Shown: positions 54,305 through 64,000 of the stretch, one piece after another
Numbering within the stretch: position 1 is the first letter of the stretch
How the letters are laid out: every line of letters begins with the position of its first letter
Assembly (NCBI GenBank): GCA_014529385.2
Contig: CM043954.1
Coordinates: 6,263,806-6,327,805 of the forward strand
Source: Adiantum capillus-veneris
Lineage: Eukaryota > Streptophyta > Polypodiopsida > Polypodiales > Pteridaceae
DNA length: 64,000 nt
Direction of reading: 5' to 3'
The notes under the pieces: model-generated
What the model was told of the DNA's origin: nothing
The model's input: only the letters and a program-made list of their open reading frames with translations
Database searches by the model: none
Translations under genes and position numbers: made by a program

Positions 54305-56763
54305 AATTGACCATCAATTATAGGAAATCAAGTGGTCTTGGATAGGCACACACACTCAATTTTTGCCCAAATTTTTGGCAATTAGGCTTATGCAATGATT
54401 GAATTAGCTTAGAATACACATCAATTACATGATTGCATACTCATATACCATCAATTCCATCACTTTATATGCATGCACACTCAAGATTAGATGCACACAC
54501 ACTTGAATTTTTTTTCCCTCTTCGGTGCATTACACACACAATGACTTTTATGCACACACATGAATTCTAATCATAAAATATAATATCTAATATCTAACCA
54601 ACCCAAATGATTTTCTCATATTAAACTGATCACTTAATGTGGGAGAATAAACGGGAACAAGGGTTAAGATATAGACATGTGCTTATAGATCTATCTCAAT
54701 ACGGGGCCAATTGTAAAGGGGCCCAAATGAGAGCTGGTCTATCAAAGAGCAAGGCTAACCCCAATGGAGCATAAGACCTTAGGGTCAGCTTCATTGAAGA
54801 CCTCCAATAATTGAGGTTCTTGAGATGCTTGAGGTGCTTGATGATTGAGATGCTTGAGGTCCTTGAGATGCTAGGGTTGCACTTGAGGTGAGAACGCAGC
54901 CCAAGCTTAAAGTGCTTAAGGGCCAAGCTTATGGTGGGAATTGGGCCTATGCATGAGGGGCTTGAGGTGTCAAAAGGTCAAGATTCAATCCCTACAAGGA
55001 AGGGGCGAGCCTTACAAGAGGGGGAATGAGAGAGAACACCCACACACTCACAAGAGGCATGCATGGTACAAAGAAAGCAAAAGGGACACTTGTCAAGTTC
55101 CTCCTCATGTTGCCTTCATGGTGTGCCTGAAGCCTATTGGTTGGCCACCCAAGGGGTCCAATGATAATTTAGGAGATTTAATTAATTGATTTTTTATTTA
55201 TCAAGTCCTCTCTCTTAAAGGGGAAAGGGGGACACTTGTCCCAAGGCTACCCTTGCTGCTTGTAATGCCTCCTGCTTGTGATTGGCTAGGCCTGGAGGGG
55301 TCCAATGAGCTTCAAGCATGACCTACAAGGGAGGGTCGACCCAAGCAAGCTAGGGGGTTGCTTAGGGGGTATACTCACCCACACACACTCACAAACACTC
55401 TCATTGTGTGCTATGCAAAGTGCAAGAACTCCCTCTCCTTCTCCAAGCAAGTAGAGGTTGAGAGCCTACACCAACACTCTTGGCTATGGAGTGCAAATCC
55501 AACCAAGAGCCATGCTTCAATGCTTAATCTTGCCATCTCCTTCTTCTTCATTACTATGCTATTATGTATGCTAGCAAGAAGAGTTATGATAAGTGAGGAG
55601 CTAATTCTTTCTCCTATGAAATGTTTCTTCTTCCTCTTCCCTACCCTCATTCCCTGCTAGCTCTCTCCACCTTCAAAGGTGTTTGAGGTCTTGCGACTGA
55701 AGCTTGAGATAGTTAAAGCTTTCTTCAAGTTTATGTTATGCTTGTGATGCATGAATCTTTCCATCTTCATTGCATCACCTAGGTCACAAGGAACACAAAG
55801 GTTGTATCGTAACAAGTCTCTCTTAATGGGAGAAATTATAATACAAATGCCTATTGGAGAGGGGACCGACTCCACATAAATCCGGTCCTCAACTGTTGTC
55901 ATGTTCTCTAAATTCTCTCTCTTGCAAAATTATTGTTCATGCCAAGTTACCTAATTGCTATGATTATGTTGCTATCTTCAATTATGTTCAGCCGCTATGC
56001 TCACAAAGTCATTTCTCAAAAGTACTCTCATTAATTTTCGCTACTCTCAAGTTAAATAGGCCAATTCCATTACAATTCTAGATGAGAAATAAGCATTATC
56101 TTGCACACACAAGGTTCATTAGTCAAAATTTGACCATCCATTTCATTCCAAAAGTGAATCAAATTAGGTGCAAAGTGTAGGTCAATTGAATCACACACCT
56201 AATTTTAGCAAATAATTAGCACACATTGAACCATATTAATCAATCAAGAATGAGCAAGTGGGAGCACTTACATTGTAATCACACTTCAAGCTATTCCTTT
56301 GCTCCACGTGAAGACACATCATTGCACACACAAGTGTGTGCACCATCAAATCGGCTCCAAAACTAACATTGTATACAAAAACGCAAACACTCAAATCATC
56401 AAATTAGGCATAATTAGCACAATTAACTTGATTAGAGTGATGATTCCACCTCTAAAAAGGGTATTTAACATACATTACACTTCAATATTAGCAGTTAGGT
56501 TAGCAAAGTTAATCAAAAATTAGTAAAAATTAGCATGAAATTAGTACAATTAGCATGGAAATGAAGCAAAATTAGTACGGGTTAGCATGAAATTATTGAA
56601 ATTGGGGGTCGAATTGGGGGTTTGAGGTATTCATAACTCAATGATTAGCATCAATTAAACATCATCAAATCACACCAAAATTGAGTTACACACACTCAAA
56701 AACCGAGAAATTAGTAGTGAAATTACTCTATTCTAAACATCTTATACTCACTAGCTTAGGTTA
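54305..56763 (-). other. Non-coding interior of the Z element, right of the Gypsy-2 insertion
   Basis: 2.5 kb AT-rich sequence with repeated AATTAGCA/ATTAGTAC motifs and CACACA stretches; no coding sequence. In minus-strand sense it follows the Z primer site, so it is the leader or body of a LARD-like element. Confidence 0.5.
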
Positions 56764-56790
56764 TCGATCCCCGGCAACGACGCCAAATTT
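56764..56790 (-). promoter_or_regulatory. Primer-binding site of the Z element
   Basis: Minus strand reads TTTGGCGTCGTTGCCGGGGA directly after the LTR, a near match to the primer site of plant Athila/Tat gypsy elements. Confidence 0.8.
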
Positions 56791-57028
56791 TGGGAGGCGT
56801 TGTAGCAACGACCTAATCGCAATCCACACATATCAAATCCGTGGATCGACAACCCGGCTAGGGCATGGAAGCACAAGCATCGGATGAATAGAAATAGAGG
56901 ATTCAAGAGATCACCTCTCCAATACAAGTAAAGATTAGCCACGGCAAGACTAACTCTAAACCTACTTTAACTACTAATCAATCAACTCCTACACACATCA
57001 AACCCACCGAAGTCTGACTTACCATCGA
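56791..57028 (-). repeat. Z-family 5' LTR, copy 2
   Basis: Direct repeat of 28811-29055; similarity ends near 57024. With the primer site on its left it is the 5' LTR of a minus-strand gypsy-type element. If copy 1 is its partner the element spans 28 kb because of nested insertions. Confidence 0.75.
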
Positions 57029-57030
57029 GG

Positions 57031-57630
57031 TTACAAGTAGTCATGTAAACAATTGTATGTGAGAGGGAATTTACAAGGAGAAGAGGTTGGTTTAGCTATA
57101 AGAAAGAGGCAGCTAAAGGTGTTTTGTGTTGGTAACTTGAGACCTGCCCAAGGTGTTGAATGCAACATGTTTGTTGAAGGTAATAAGAAGAGTGAGAGAA
57201 TTGTAAGTTTAGGGAGGATCATCCTAGGACGCAAGGATAGAGCTTTAAGGAGCAGCATTTAATCACAGTGAGGTTGGGTTTCAGATAGATCCAAGTAGGC
57301 AAAGTGAAGGATGGTAAAGGAACTTGCCATGACTATACAGGGAGGTTGATAGCTAGGAAGGGAACAATCTCTGTCAAGAGGCAATTTAGGTATCAAATAG
57401 AAATATTAGGGTGACTTGAAGGGAAAGCCACCTATATGGAGAATCTCTTTAGGCTGTGAGGGAAGGACTGAGTTGAGGTATGAATATGACATCTCATTTG
57501 CAAAGGCTTTCATGGTGATGAGGGTTTGAAGTACAATAGTGTCATGAATCAACACTGCAACTTTTCCCAAGCTGGTGCCGAGGGGGGAGGGGGGACATTT
57601 GGGCATGGTATCGAAGTAGAGTTCCTCCAT
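57031..57630 (-). pseudogene. Decayed reading frame, unknown
   Basis: One minus-strand frame of 200 codons with two internal stops (57404-57406 and 57259-57261). Protein-like segments include TSLGKVAVLIHDTIVLQTLI and LPSTNMLHSTPWAGLKLPTQ. No family recognised. In style (point stops, no shifts) it resembles the relic at 1-930. Confidence 0.35.
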
Positions 57631-57726
57631 AAGCTATTTTGTTGCAAAATACATTAATTGTAGTCGAGCATGTGGAATACTACAGAAGGGGAGGGGAGAT
57701 TGCTATTGTATTAAATGTCTTAAATT

Positions 57727-57730
<4 letters not shown>

Positions 57731-57822
<92 letters not shown>
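57731..57822. repeat. (CT)n-(GT)n compound microsatellite
   Basis: CT 57731-57782 followed directly by GT to about 57820 and a short GC-alternating end. Confidence 0.96.
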
Positions 57823-59784
57823 TGCGTGCGCGCTTAGTGCTCCTCTTGTTTAAACCATTTTTTTGAAAAATATATAAAAAAAGGATTTTCTAAGAATAGT
57901 AAAAGTCCACAAAACTAGCTTATAAATTTGAGAGCATACACATTTTTGAGGTCTAAAACAAGCTAATAGTCCTATCTCTAAAAATAGTATTTACATGGAT
58001 TCTTTGTGCATACATGCCCCTATATTTTTTTTTATAAAAAATAAATGTGCTTTGAAGATTTTTAAGAATTTTACATGGAGTATCAAAATCTTTGAGCAAC
58101 TTTTATTCTATTGTACTTAACATAACTCTTTAGAAAAATTAGATATGAAATTATACATTTTCTATTTCTTATCAACTCTCTACATGCCTTGAGAAAAAAT
58201 GCCTAAAAGGTTTTGATGAGGTTATTTATGGTTCATGAGAAAAAGCATATGCACAAAAGTTGCTTTTATCCACAAAAGTGGCTTGTGATTCACACAATCC
58301 TAGTGTTAACACAAAACAAAGGAGAAGAAGAAGATGGTCAAGAAACAAGCTAGAGATAACGATCAATTTTGGATGAGTTCAAGAGTAGTAACATCATTAA
58401 CAAACATAGTAATAGTAGCACAAGAAGAAGAAGAGGGAACCACCTATCGTCTATTCTACGGAAAGCAAAAATGACATTTTATGAGGACATATCTTGTATT
58501 CTCTTTGTCTTCGAGTGAAGCTATCTTTTGGATAGAATGGGTCGGCTTGGTCTTTACATTGTGTGAGGGGAGAATTTTGTTCTCTCTCTTAAGTGGAGGC
58601 CATCTCATTGAAAAGCTTCTTCTGCTATAAGTGGCCTTATTCTCTATTCCCTCACAAGTGGAGATTTTCATCCTAACTCGGCATACAGATTGTCTTCTCT
58701 CAGCCCAAGGGGAGGACTTTGCACAATGAATTAGCATTTGTCTCTTTTGAATCATGGTGTATCCTCTCTTATCTAGTTGGAGCCCGTGGCATAAGACATG
58801 TGATTGTCCATGTGTAGCTTTCCACCTAGGATGACGTGTTAGCCCATGATGTACCCATGACATCACCCTATAAAGTACCTTGATAAGTTTCAAAAATTGC
58901 CAAAATTCATATGCTTTTATGAATTCATAAGCAATTCTCGAATAAGATATTGTAAAGATGCACCTAGATGTCAATTCTAGTCATTTGCAACCAATCCTAC
59001 ATCCTATTGTCAAAAAGTCTCACTCAACACTCGTTGCTAAAAGTCATAACAATGTCACCACAGCTGTGGCATCAATGGTATTTTGATGTATAGCACTCGA
59101 AGGAGAAAGATCCCCACAGCTAGGCTCATGGGGATCTTGCAATAGGGCTACCCAAAGAAGCATATTGGGTGGTGGCTACATTGAGGACAATGTCATAAAT
59201 GGTGGCAACATTGGTAGCCACCTGTTGCTCATCTGCCTTTCCGAATGTTGGGATTCATGTAGTAGTAATCTAGCATGACAGGGGCACGATGCCGGTGCGA
59301 GGACTTGTGGTACACATCAGTTAGATCACACATCTATGAATCAAGGATAGTCATGCCATGGGAATGGTCATGATTCCGTAAGGGTGAGAGCAAAGAATCA
59401 TTGCCCAAGAGAGATGCCAGAATGCACTTGTGAAAATACACATACCAAGAGCTAGGAGGCATGTACTTGCAGAGGCATGGAGGAGTTGCCCATCTAGTGA
59501 GTGGAGCTACCTAAGACAATATCGTGAACATGAGATGACAGCGATGCATTGAGTTTTCTTAGTTCTACCACACAAAAGTTACTGGTCCTTTGCAATACCT
59601 GCAGTCTCAAAGTTGCTATGCCCTCGGCCTACTTATTTTGCTGCCTTGCAATCTGCCCGGTGTGCTGCATTGCTATGCAGGTTGGTGACCAGAGCCTCTA
59701 TGGTAAAGGGCTGCTTATATCATACTCTGTTGCTTGACACTTTTGCTATGTTTACACGCCTATACAGGGCCACCAAGTGGCTAC

Positions 59785-59833
<49 letters not shown>

Positions 59834-60213
59834 CAAAAAATGGGTCTTATGTTTTCCGTGTGACCACTTATATGCTTTTGAGAGGAAGCTACCATGGTTC
59901 TGACAAGAGACCACCTCCAGTTCATTGCAATATATCTATCTATGAAAAACGCATACAACCCCGATTCAAGAATTCAATGCTTGCTCAAAGAAATGGCAAA
60001 GGATTACAGAAACCGACATTTTTTACCTTACACTCAATTGACATATCTCCATAGATTTTGAGTCTTTGAACTTGAGACAAGCAGAACCACACCAAATTTA
60101 CCTGAACTTCCTATATTTACATGGACCCTTCTATACAATATTTTATATAGCTGAACTTCTAACAGTCTACTTTAACATTTGTTCCTGCACTGCAAATATC
60201 GACAAAGGCGGGC
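57823..60213. other. Intergenic DNA, no supported gene, one (GA)n tract
   Basis: The 172-codon minus-strand frame at 58456-58974 has no recognisable domain. A (GA)n tract lies at 59788-59830 without flanking LINE sequence. The part near 60050-60213 is probably the 3' untranslated region of the DsbA-like gene. Confidence 0.5.
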
Positions 60214-60703
60214 CTAGGTTGAGCTAGCTAGCTCGAAAGCCTTCAAAAACGAGGCTGGTGGCTGGGCTCCACTTAGTCGCTGCTGCCCGCTGATCTGTGC
60301 AAACATTGTGAATGGTGAGCATTATAAAACAAAGCATCCTAAGATGGAATCAAGCCTTCGTACAATTGGTATAAGATATAGACTATGGCTAGAAAAATTG
60401 CAAGCCCCACAAAAGAAACTCACCGTTGTCGCTTAGTCTTTCAAGCAAAGACAAACTACACAAATTGTCCAACACAATATTTACCAGAAAATAAGGAACA
60501 CCAGAGACACCTTTAGCATACTGCTCCAGATCATGTTGTATCTGTAATTTAATCAAGAAAAAGAGAACAGTTCGGACAACCATCCACTGAAGGGCAAACC
60601 AATAAACAAAGGACCCACTTCATCAATGCCAGCATTTGAATCATTCAACCACGCTTCTGCCCCATCAATTTGGACCTTGGCAGCTGCCTCTAAGAGAACC
60701 TGC
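60214..60703 (-). CDS. DsbA/FrnE-like thioredoxin-fold oxidoreductase, last three exons
   Basis: Host gene, C-terminal part. Exons read 60703-60619, 60541-60485 and 60294-60214, joined in phase with GT...AG introns. Exon 1 encodes VLLEAAAKVQIDGAEAWLND; exon 2 encodes EQYAKGVSGVPYFL; exon 3 encodes RLSGAQPPASFLKAFE and the stop (TAG, 60214-60216). The helix, the cis-proline loop (GVSGVPYF) and the LSGAQPP end are typical of the DSBA-like/FrnE family, a protein-disulphide or isomerase-like thioredoxin fold. Earlier exons with the CPWC-type active site are not in view and should lie to the right, beyond the LINE pile-up, which would be in the intron. The acceptor of exon 1 lies in a 67-bp tandem duplication. 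Confidence 0.82.
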
Positions 60704-60717
60704 CTGCAAAATTCATT

Positions 60718-60759
<42 letters not shown>

Positions 60760-60793
60760 AGAGAACCTGCCTGCAAAATTCATTAAAATCTCT
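60688..60793. repeat. 67-bp tandem duplication including a splice acceptor
   Basis: A block of about 36 bp starting TAAGAGAACCTGCCTGCAAA occurs at 60691 and again at 60758, separated by (CT)n (60722-60757). It contains the acceptor and the first 13 bases of the DsbA-like exon at 60703, so the gene now offers two acceptors. Confidence 0.9.

Positions 60794-60796
<3 letters not shown>

Positions 60797-60828
<32 letters not shown>
60797..60828. repeat. (CT)n tract at the 5' junction of LINE-D
   Basis: About 16 CT units, then the first LINE-D base at 60829. Confidence 0.95.
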
Positions 60829-60830
<2 letters not shown>

Positions 60831-61687
60831 GATCTTATACAGTTGGACACCAGGAGGACATGGGTAGAGCCGATGCAGGAGTTGGGCACGAAGATGGCTT
60901 TCTACAAAGAGCACCTTCTCCAACTTTCGGGAGATGGGTTTGTGACTCGTCTGAGCTACATGGACACTCATTTGTCTCATGGTCTGCGATGTGCTATTGG
61001 TCAGATTCGCACATCCTCACGACTGAGATGGGTAGATTCAGAGGGATACCACCGGAGTCTAGGATATGTCAACTATGCGGTAGAGAGCCAGAGATAGAGC
61101 TACACTACATATGCCACTGCACTGTGTATTATGAGACACGAGGGCGCTTCCATTGCTTATTCAGGGAGGGTTTTGGACCCCTAAATAGAGTCATGAGGTA
61201 TCAGGATCAGAGATGCCCTGGCTTATATCTACTTGAGCTACATCGACATAGAGATAGTCTGTTGAGGAGACATGGAGTACAACAGTCGTCGCAGAGACAG
61301 ATCACAGACTTCTTTGGATCGAGGGAGCCAAGAGACCAACCACCAGCACAGGGTTGTACCCGCATTCATACCAGAGGCACCCTCATCGACAAGGCGACTT
61401 CGCTCAGGAGATCGAGACGACCACGACCGAGACACAGGAGCACACTCCATCGACAAAGACTCCAACAGAGGATCAAAGGCATTCTAGCACGACACCCAAA
61501 TTGTCATTGAGGGCCTATTCTACATTTTCACATTTCACATTTCACACTTCATTTTCAGTTTTCATTTTTTACTTTCAATACTTTTTGTACTTGTACTTCA
61601 GACATTGTATTAGATTCACCGCTTTGTATCTGATGGTCTCATAGGTCATTTTGGCATTCTGAAGACGGTAATATGTCATTTCATTTC

Positions 61688-61690
<3 letters not shown>
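60829..61690 (+). mobile_element. LINE-D: 5'-truncated LINE 3' end
   Basis: Starts at a (CT)n tract, holds the end of ORF2 and a 3' untranslated region with the GGTCTCATAGGTCAT motif, then (ATTTC)n passing straight into (CT)n (61691-61767). Orientation is antisense to the DsbA-like gene. Confidence 0.85.
60843..61510 (+). pseudogene. LINE-D ORF2 C-terminus (CCHC finger), frameshifted
   Basis: First frame: TKMAFYKEHLLQLSGDGFVT...HGLRCAIGQIRTSS. After a one-base shift near 61015, the second frame reads RFRGIPPESRICQLCGREPE...LHYICHC, the C-terminal zinc-finger-like region of LINE ORF2. It then reads ETRGRFHCLFREGFGPL and ends ...RLQQRIKGILARHPNCH, stop. The endonuclease and RT core are missing because of 5' truncation. 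Confidence 0.82.

Positions 61691-61767
<77 letters not shown>
61691..61767. repeat. (CT)n tract between LINE-D and LINE-E
   Basis: 38 CT units, directly bounded by the LINE-D tail and the LINE-E 5' break. Confidence 0.97.
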
Positions 61768-61769
<2 letters not shown>

Positions 61770-61911
61770 ATCGACGCAGATTGCAACAGAGGCTCCATAC
61801 CATATTGGCGCGACATAGGAGCCGTCCCGACAGAGTGCCTACCTTGGAGGACATTGAATCTCTATAGCCTTTTGAAGACGTTAATATTACATTTCATTTC
61901 ATTTCATTTCA
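61768..61911 (+). mobile_element. LINE-E: very short 5'-truncated LINE copy
   Basis: 144 bp. Its last codons read RRRLQQRLHTILARHRSR...DIESL, stop, parallel to the LINE-D C-terminus. The 3' region ends GAAGACGTTAATATTACATT and four ATTTC units. Here the tail is not followed by CT. Confidence 0.8.
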
Positions 61912-61990
61912 CCTGAAGCCCAATTACGTTGTCTTCTATGACCAAGCATTGTTCGGCTGGAACCACGAGCCTCTGATTCAAAGCAGCAGA

Positions 61991-61993
<3 letters not shown>

Positions 61994-62057
<64 letters not shown>
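61994..62057. repeat. (CT)n tract at the LINE-C 5' end
   Basis: 32 CT units preceding the LINE-C leader. Confidence 0.97.
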
Positions 62058-62062
<5 letters not shown>

Positions 62063-62370
62063 GGCCCTGCTGCTCTGCTCGCGCTGCCCTGCTGCTCTGC
62101 GGCTCTCTCGCCAGGTACACAGGAGGAGTTGCGGGCTGCTGTACACAGCGCCCTGCGGGGCCTCCTCAAGCTGCGAGCTACCCGGCAGTGGAGGCTGTTC
62201 TCAGCAGAGGTGGGTCGCTCTGAATTCTGCTCGCCAAACAGCCACTGAGCTGAGCCGAAACTGCTGAGAACAGGATCGCAGCAGGCCTAGGGGATTCACG
62301 CGAGTGAGGTGGAGCAAGCAGGAGCTCGCGCGAAGGGCAGGCAGGGGATTCTCACGATAAGGCAGGAGAA

Positions 62371-62470
62371 GTCCTACGCGTAGCATGTCCCAGCAACCCT
62401 ACGCGTAGCAAGTCCCAGCATACGCGCCGCATCACCCCCGCCCTTCACCTACGCGTAGGAAGTCCCAGCC
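62371..62470 (+). repeat. Three copies of a palindromic motif in the LINE-C leader
   Basis: The 10-bp palindrome CTACGCGTAG occurs three times (near 62374, 62401 and 62450), each followed by (C/G)A(T/A)GTCCCAGC. The spacing is irregular. Confidence 0.85.
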
Positions 62471-62574
62471 TTAGAGAAAATTTTTAAGCCTTAAGGTAAA
62501 AGCCTTAAGATAAAATCTTTTAAGTTTGCCCTATTCTCCCTAGTACCCTACCCCACATTTGGGGCTCGGGTTCG

Positions 62575-63736
62575 ATGGATCCGCCTACCGAAGGGGAAGG
62601 GCCGGGTGTAGATAGCTACACCACCCCAAAAAAAAACAACAGCTACATTTAAGCGGAGAAACAGAGATACTGTACTATCACTAGGATCATTACGAGTGGG
62701 GAAAACGTCCAAGATACATGATGAACTAATGATGGAGAAGGTCCAGATGATGCTCAAATCAGAGATAAACTACATGAGAGATGACATCAGGAAGGAAATG
62801 CACGCGAGCGCTGAGAGCTACAGGAACTCCATGTATGGAGACATGATGAGAGAACTAAGGAGAGAGATCCGGGGGATACAGAATGAGGAGATTCAGATCT
62901 TGAAAACGGAATTACGAAACCTAATCAAGGCCGAAGTAAATGTAACAGAATGCGTTATGCAAAAGAAACTCGATGAGGCAGTAGCAAGTTTTGAAGCATG
63001 GAGAACAAATATGGAAAAGCACATGGGGAAAAAAGATGCAATAATCGAGGAGCTAAAAGGAGAACTTGAGGCTTGCAAATCTGCAACTAAGGAGAAGGGA
63101 GACGACCAACCTTCAGTGCTGAAGGAGCTCGAGGACATGAAGGATCAAATGAAAGCTCTACGGGAAGGAGATGAACAGAAATCGAAAACGGCATCTTCAT
63201 GGGCAAAAGGTCTATTTAAGACACAAGAAAAGGTTGATGAAGCAGAGAAATGGATTGAGGATGCGAAGAAAGGGAAGGCCCAGATGCTCGAGACCACACC
63301 TACTTCTACCATTATTAATATGACCATTGAGGAAGAGCAGAAAAAGAAGAATCTGGCTCTGCATGTGCGGGTCACAGGAGTCAAAGACAGAGAGAATGTA
63401 GATGAAGAAGTGAAGGAACTGCTACAACGCATGGGCATCACAAAGCATACTCACACAAGTGCATGGAGAGTGGGCAAGAAAGGAATCGATGAGAAGGGAA
63501 ACGTAAAGGATAGGGCACTTATTCTCCGCTCTCCGAATATAGAAATAAGGAAAGAGTTTCTAAAGAAGAGGCCAACTCTTAAGAAAACCGGTATTTTCCT
63601 AGGAGATGACCTTACATTGGCACGAGTGGCACACATGCAAGAGTTGATGCCAGAGATCAGGGGAGCAAGAGAAAAGGGGAAAATCACCTTTTATAGAGGA
63701 GGGAAAGTAGTGGTTCTGGAAAAGCGCTCAGCATGA
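62575..63736 (+). CDS. LINE-C ORF1: coiled-coil RNA-binding protein
   Basis: The long open frame runs to TGA at 63734-63736. Residues early on are a coiled coil (NEEIQILKTELRNLIKAEV; IIEELKGELEACKSATKEKG). The second half has the RRM-like ORF1 pattern (NLALHVRVTGVKD; SAWRVGKKGID; RALILRSPNIEIRKEFLKKR) and ends FYRGGKVVVLEKRSA. Two starts are possible. An in-frame ATG pair lies at 62729. A stronger candidate at 62575 (MDPPTEGEGPGVDSYTTPK) joins the frame only if the A9 run at 62628-62636 is read as A8. The stop is followed by CGG and an uninterrupted continuation into ORF2. Confidence 0.82.
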
Positions 63737-64000
63737 CGGTGCGAGACCCATGGGGCGACGCTCCAGATAGCGGCGTGGAATTGTAATGGATCATATAGGC
63801 TAGATGTAGGTGCCTTTGAAGACAGCTTTAGGGACAGAGACATAGTTTTCTACTCAAAGACACACCAGATACCGGGACGCGTATGCCACATGTAAAGGGT
63901 TATTTATGGGAAACAGTTGGTCGACCAGAAAAGAGATCTCTACAGGGTAGCCGGGGTTCAGGAGTAGCAGTCTTATTTTAAGAGGAGCTGAAACCACTAC
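63737..64000 (+). pseudogene. LINE-C ORF2 start (APE endonuclease), partial and frameshifted
   Basis: In frame with ORF1 after TGA: RCETHGATLQIAAWNCNGSY, then DRDIVFYSKTHQIPG, the first endonuclease motifs (WNCNG; a KTH replaces the usual E-T-H). There is no ATG between the ORF1 stop and WNCNG. A one-base shift near 63885 moves the rest to another frame (PHVKGYLWETVGRPEKRSLQ; GSRGSGVAVLF), and a TAA follows near 63978. Truncated by the window end. Confidence 0.75.

Larger units (their letters stand above)
62058..64000 (+). mobile_element. LINE-C: 5' part of a LINE, cut by the window end
   Basis: A GC-rich leader beginning right after (CT)n, ORF1 (to 63736) and the start of an ORF2 endonuclease in the same frame. 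As with the other four copies, the CT tract is on the LINE sense strand. Confidence 0.85.

Noticed and set aside
58456-58974. 172-codon minus-strand frame
   Set aside because: No domain, heterogeneous composition and no supporting neighbours; treated as chance in intergenic DNA.
62560-62585. GGGTTCGAT block resembling a tRNA/SINE B box upstream of LINE-C ORF1
   Set aside because: No matching A box at the right distance and the 3' part of the B box does not fit; more likely coding start context.

Overview
The window is a repeat-dominated stretch of a large plant nuclear genome. Evidence: Ty1/copia and Ty3/gypsy elements primed by plant tRNA sites (TGGTATCAGAGC; TTTGGCGCCGTTGCCGGGGA-like), plant-type LINEs, a hAT transposase relic, dense (CT)n/(GA)n microsatellites, and two scraps of host sequence: three spliced exons of a DsbA/FrnE-like thioredoxin-fold gene and an inverted fragment of the RNA polymerase II largest subunit (RPB1). 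A fern or other large-genome non-flowering plant would fit, but I cannot prove the species from this sequence.

Layout. 1-1.9 kb: a decayed minus-strand reading frame and anonymous DNA. 1.9-15.6 kb: a minus-strand gypsy-like element (Gypsy-1) with direct LTRs at 1923 and 14461, two small ORFs upstream of gag, gag, a membrane-segment ORF and no pol. It is interrupted by two head-to-tail LINEs: LINE-B (3.6-5.06 kb, 5'-truncated) and LINE-A (5.1-9.7 kb, full length, both ORFs open). Its right LTR carries a 263-bp inverted-repeat element and is broken by Copia-1 (15.57-20.8 kb; one frame, four stops). 21.2-21.6 kb: the 3' end of a second copia family, whose 5' end lies at 29.3-31.8 kb with a 435-bp fold-back element in its LTR. 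21.9-28.8 kb: a coiled-coil pseudogene, AT-rich DNA and a hAT transposase pseudogene. 31.8-37.0 kb: a tangle of chromovirus LTRs (X1-X3) around a small nonautonomous LTR element (Y). 38.4-38.9 kb: the RPB1 fragment. 39.8-57.0 kb: a non-coding LTR element (Z) into which the 13.5-kb Gypsy-2 (40835-54299, perfect GCCCC target duplication) inserted. 60.2-60.7 kb: host DsbA-like exons on the minus strand. 60.8-64 kb: LINE-D, LINE-E and LINE-C, all on the plus strand, in the intron upstream of those exons.

Most notable. (1) All five LINE copies start exactly at a (TC)n tract in the same orientation, and three of the four visible 3' ends run into (TC)n, so this looks like a plant LINE system aimed at TC microsatellites. 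(2) In both LINEs with a visible ORF1/ORF2 junction, the two ORFs are in the same frame separated by one stop; in LINE-C that stop is UGA-CGG, the classic leaky context. (3) Gypsy-2 has a second aspartic-protease domain downstream of integrase, then a WVPK-repeat tail and a separate 140-codon acidic ORF behind a TATA-like sequence.

Domain calls are by eye, without any database search.
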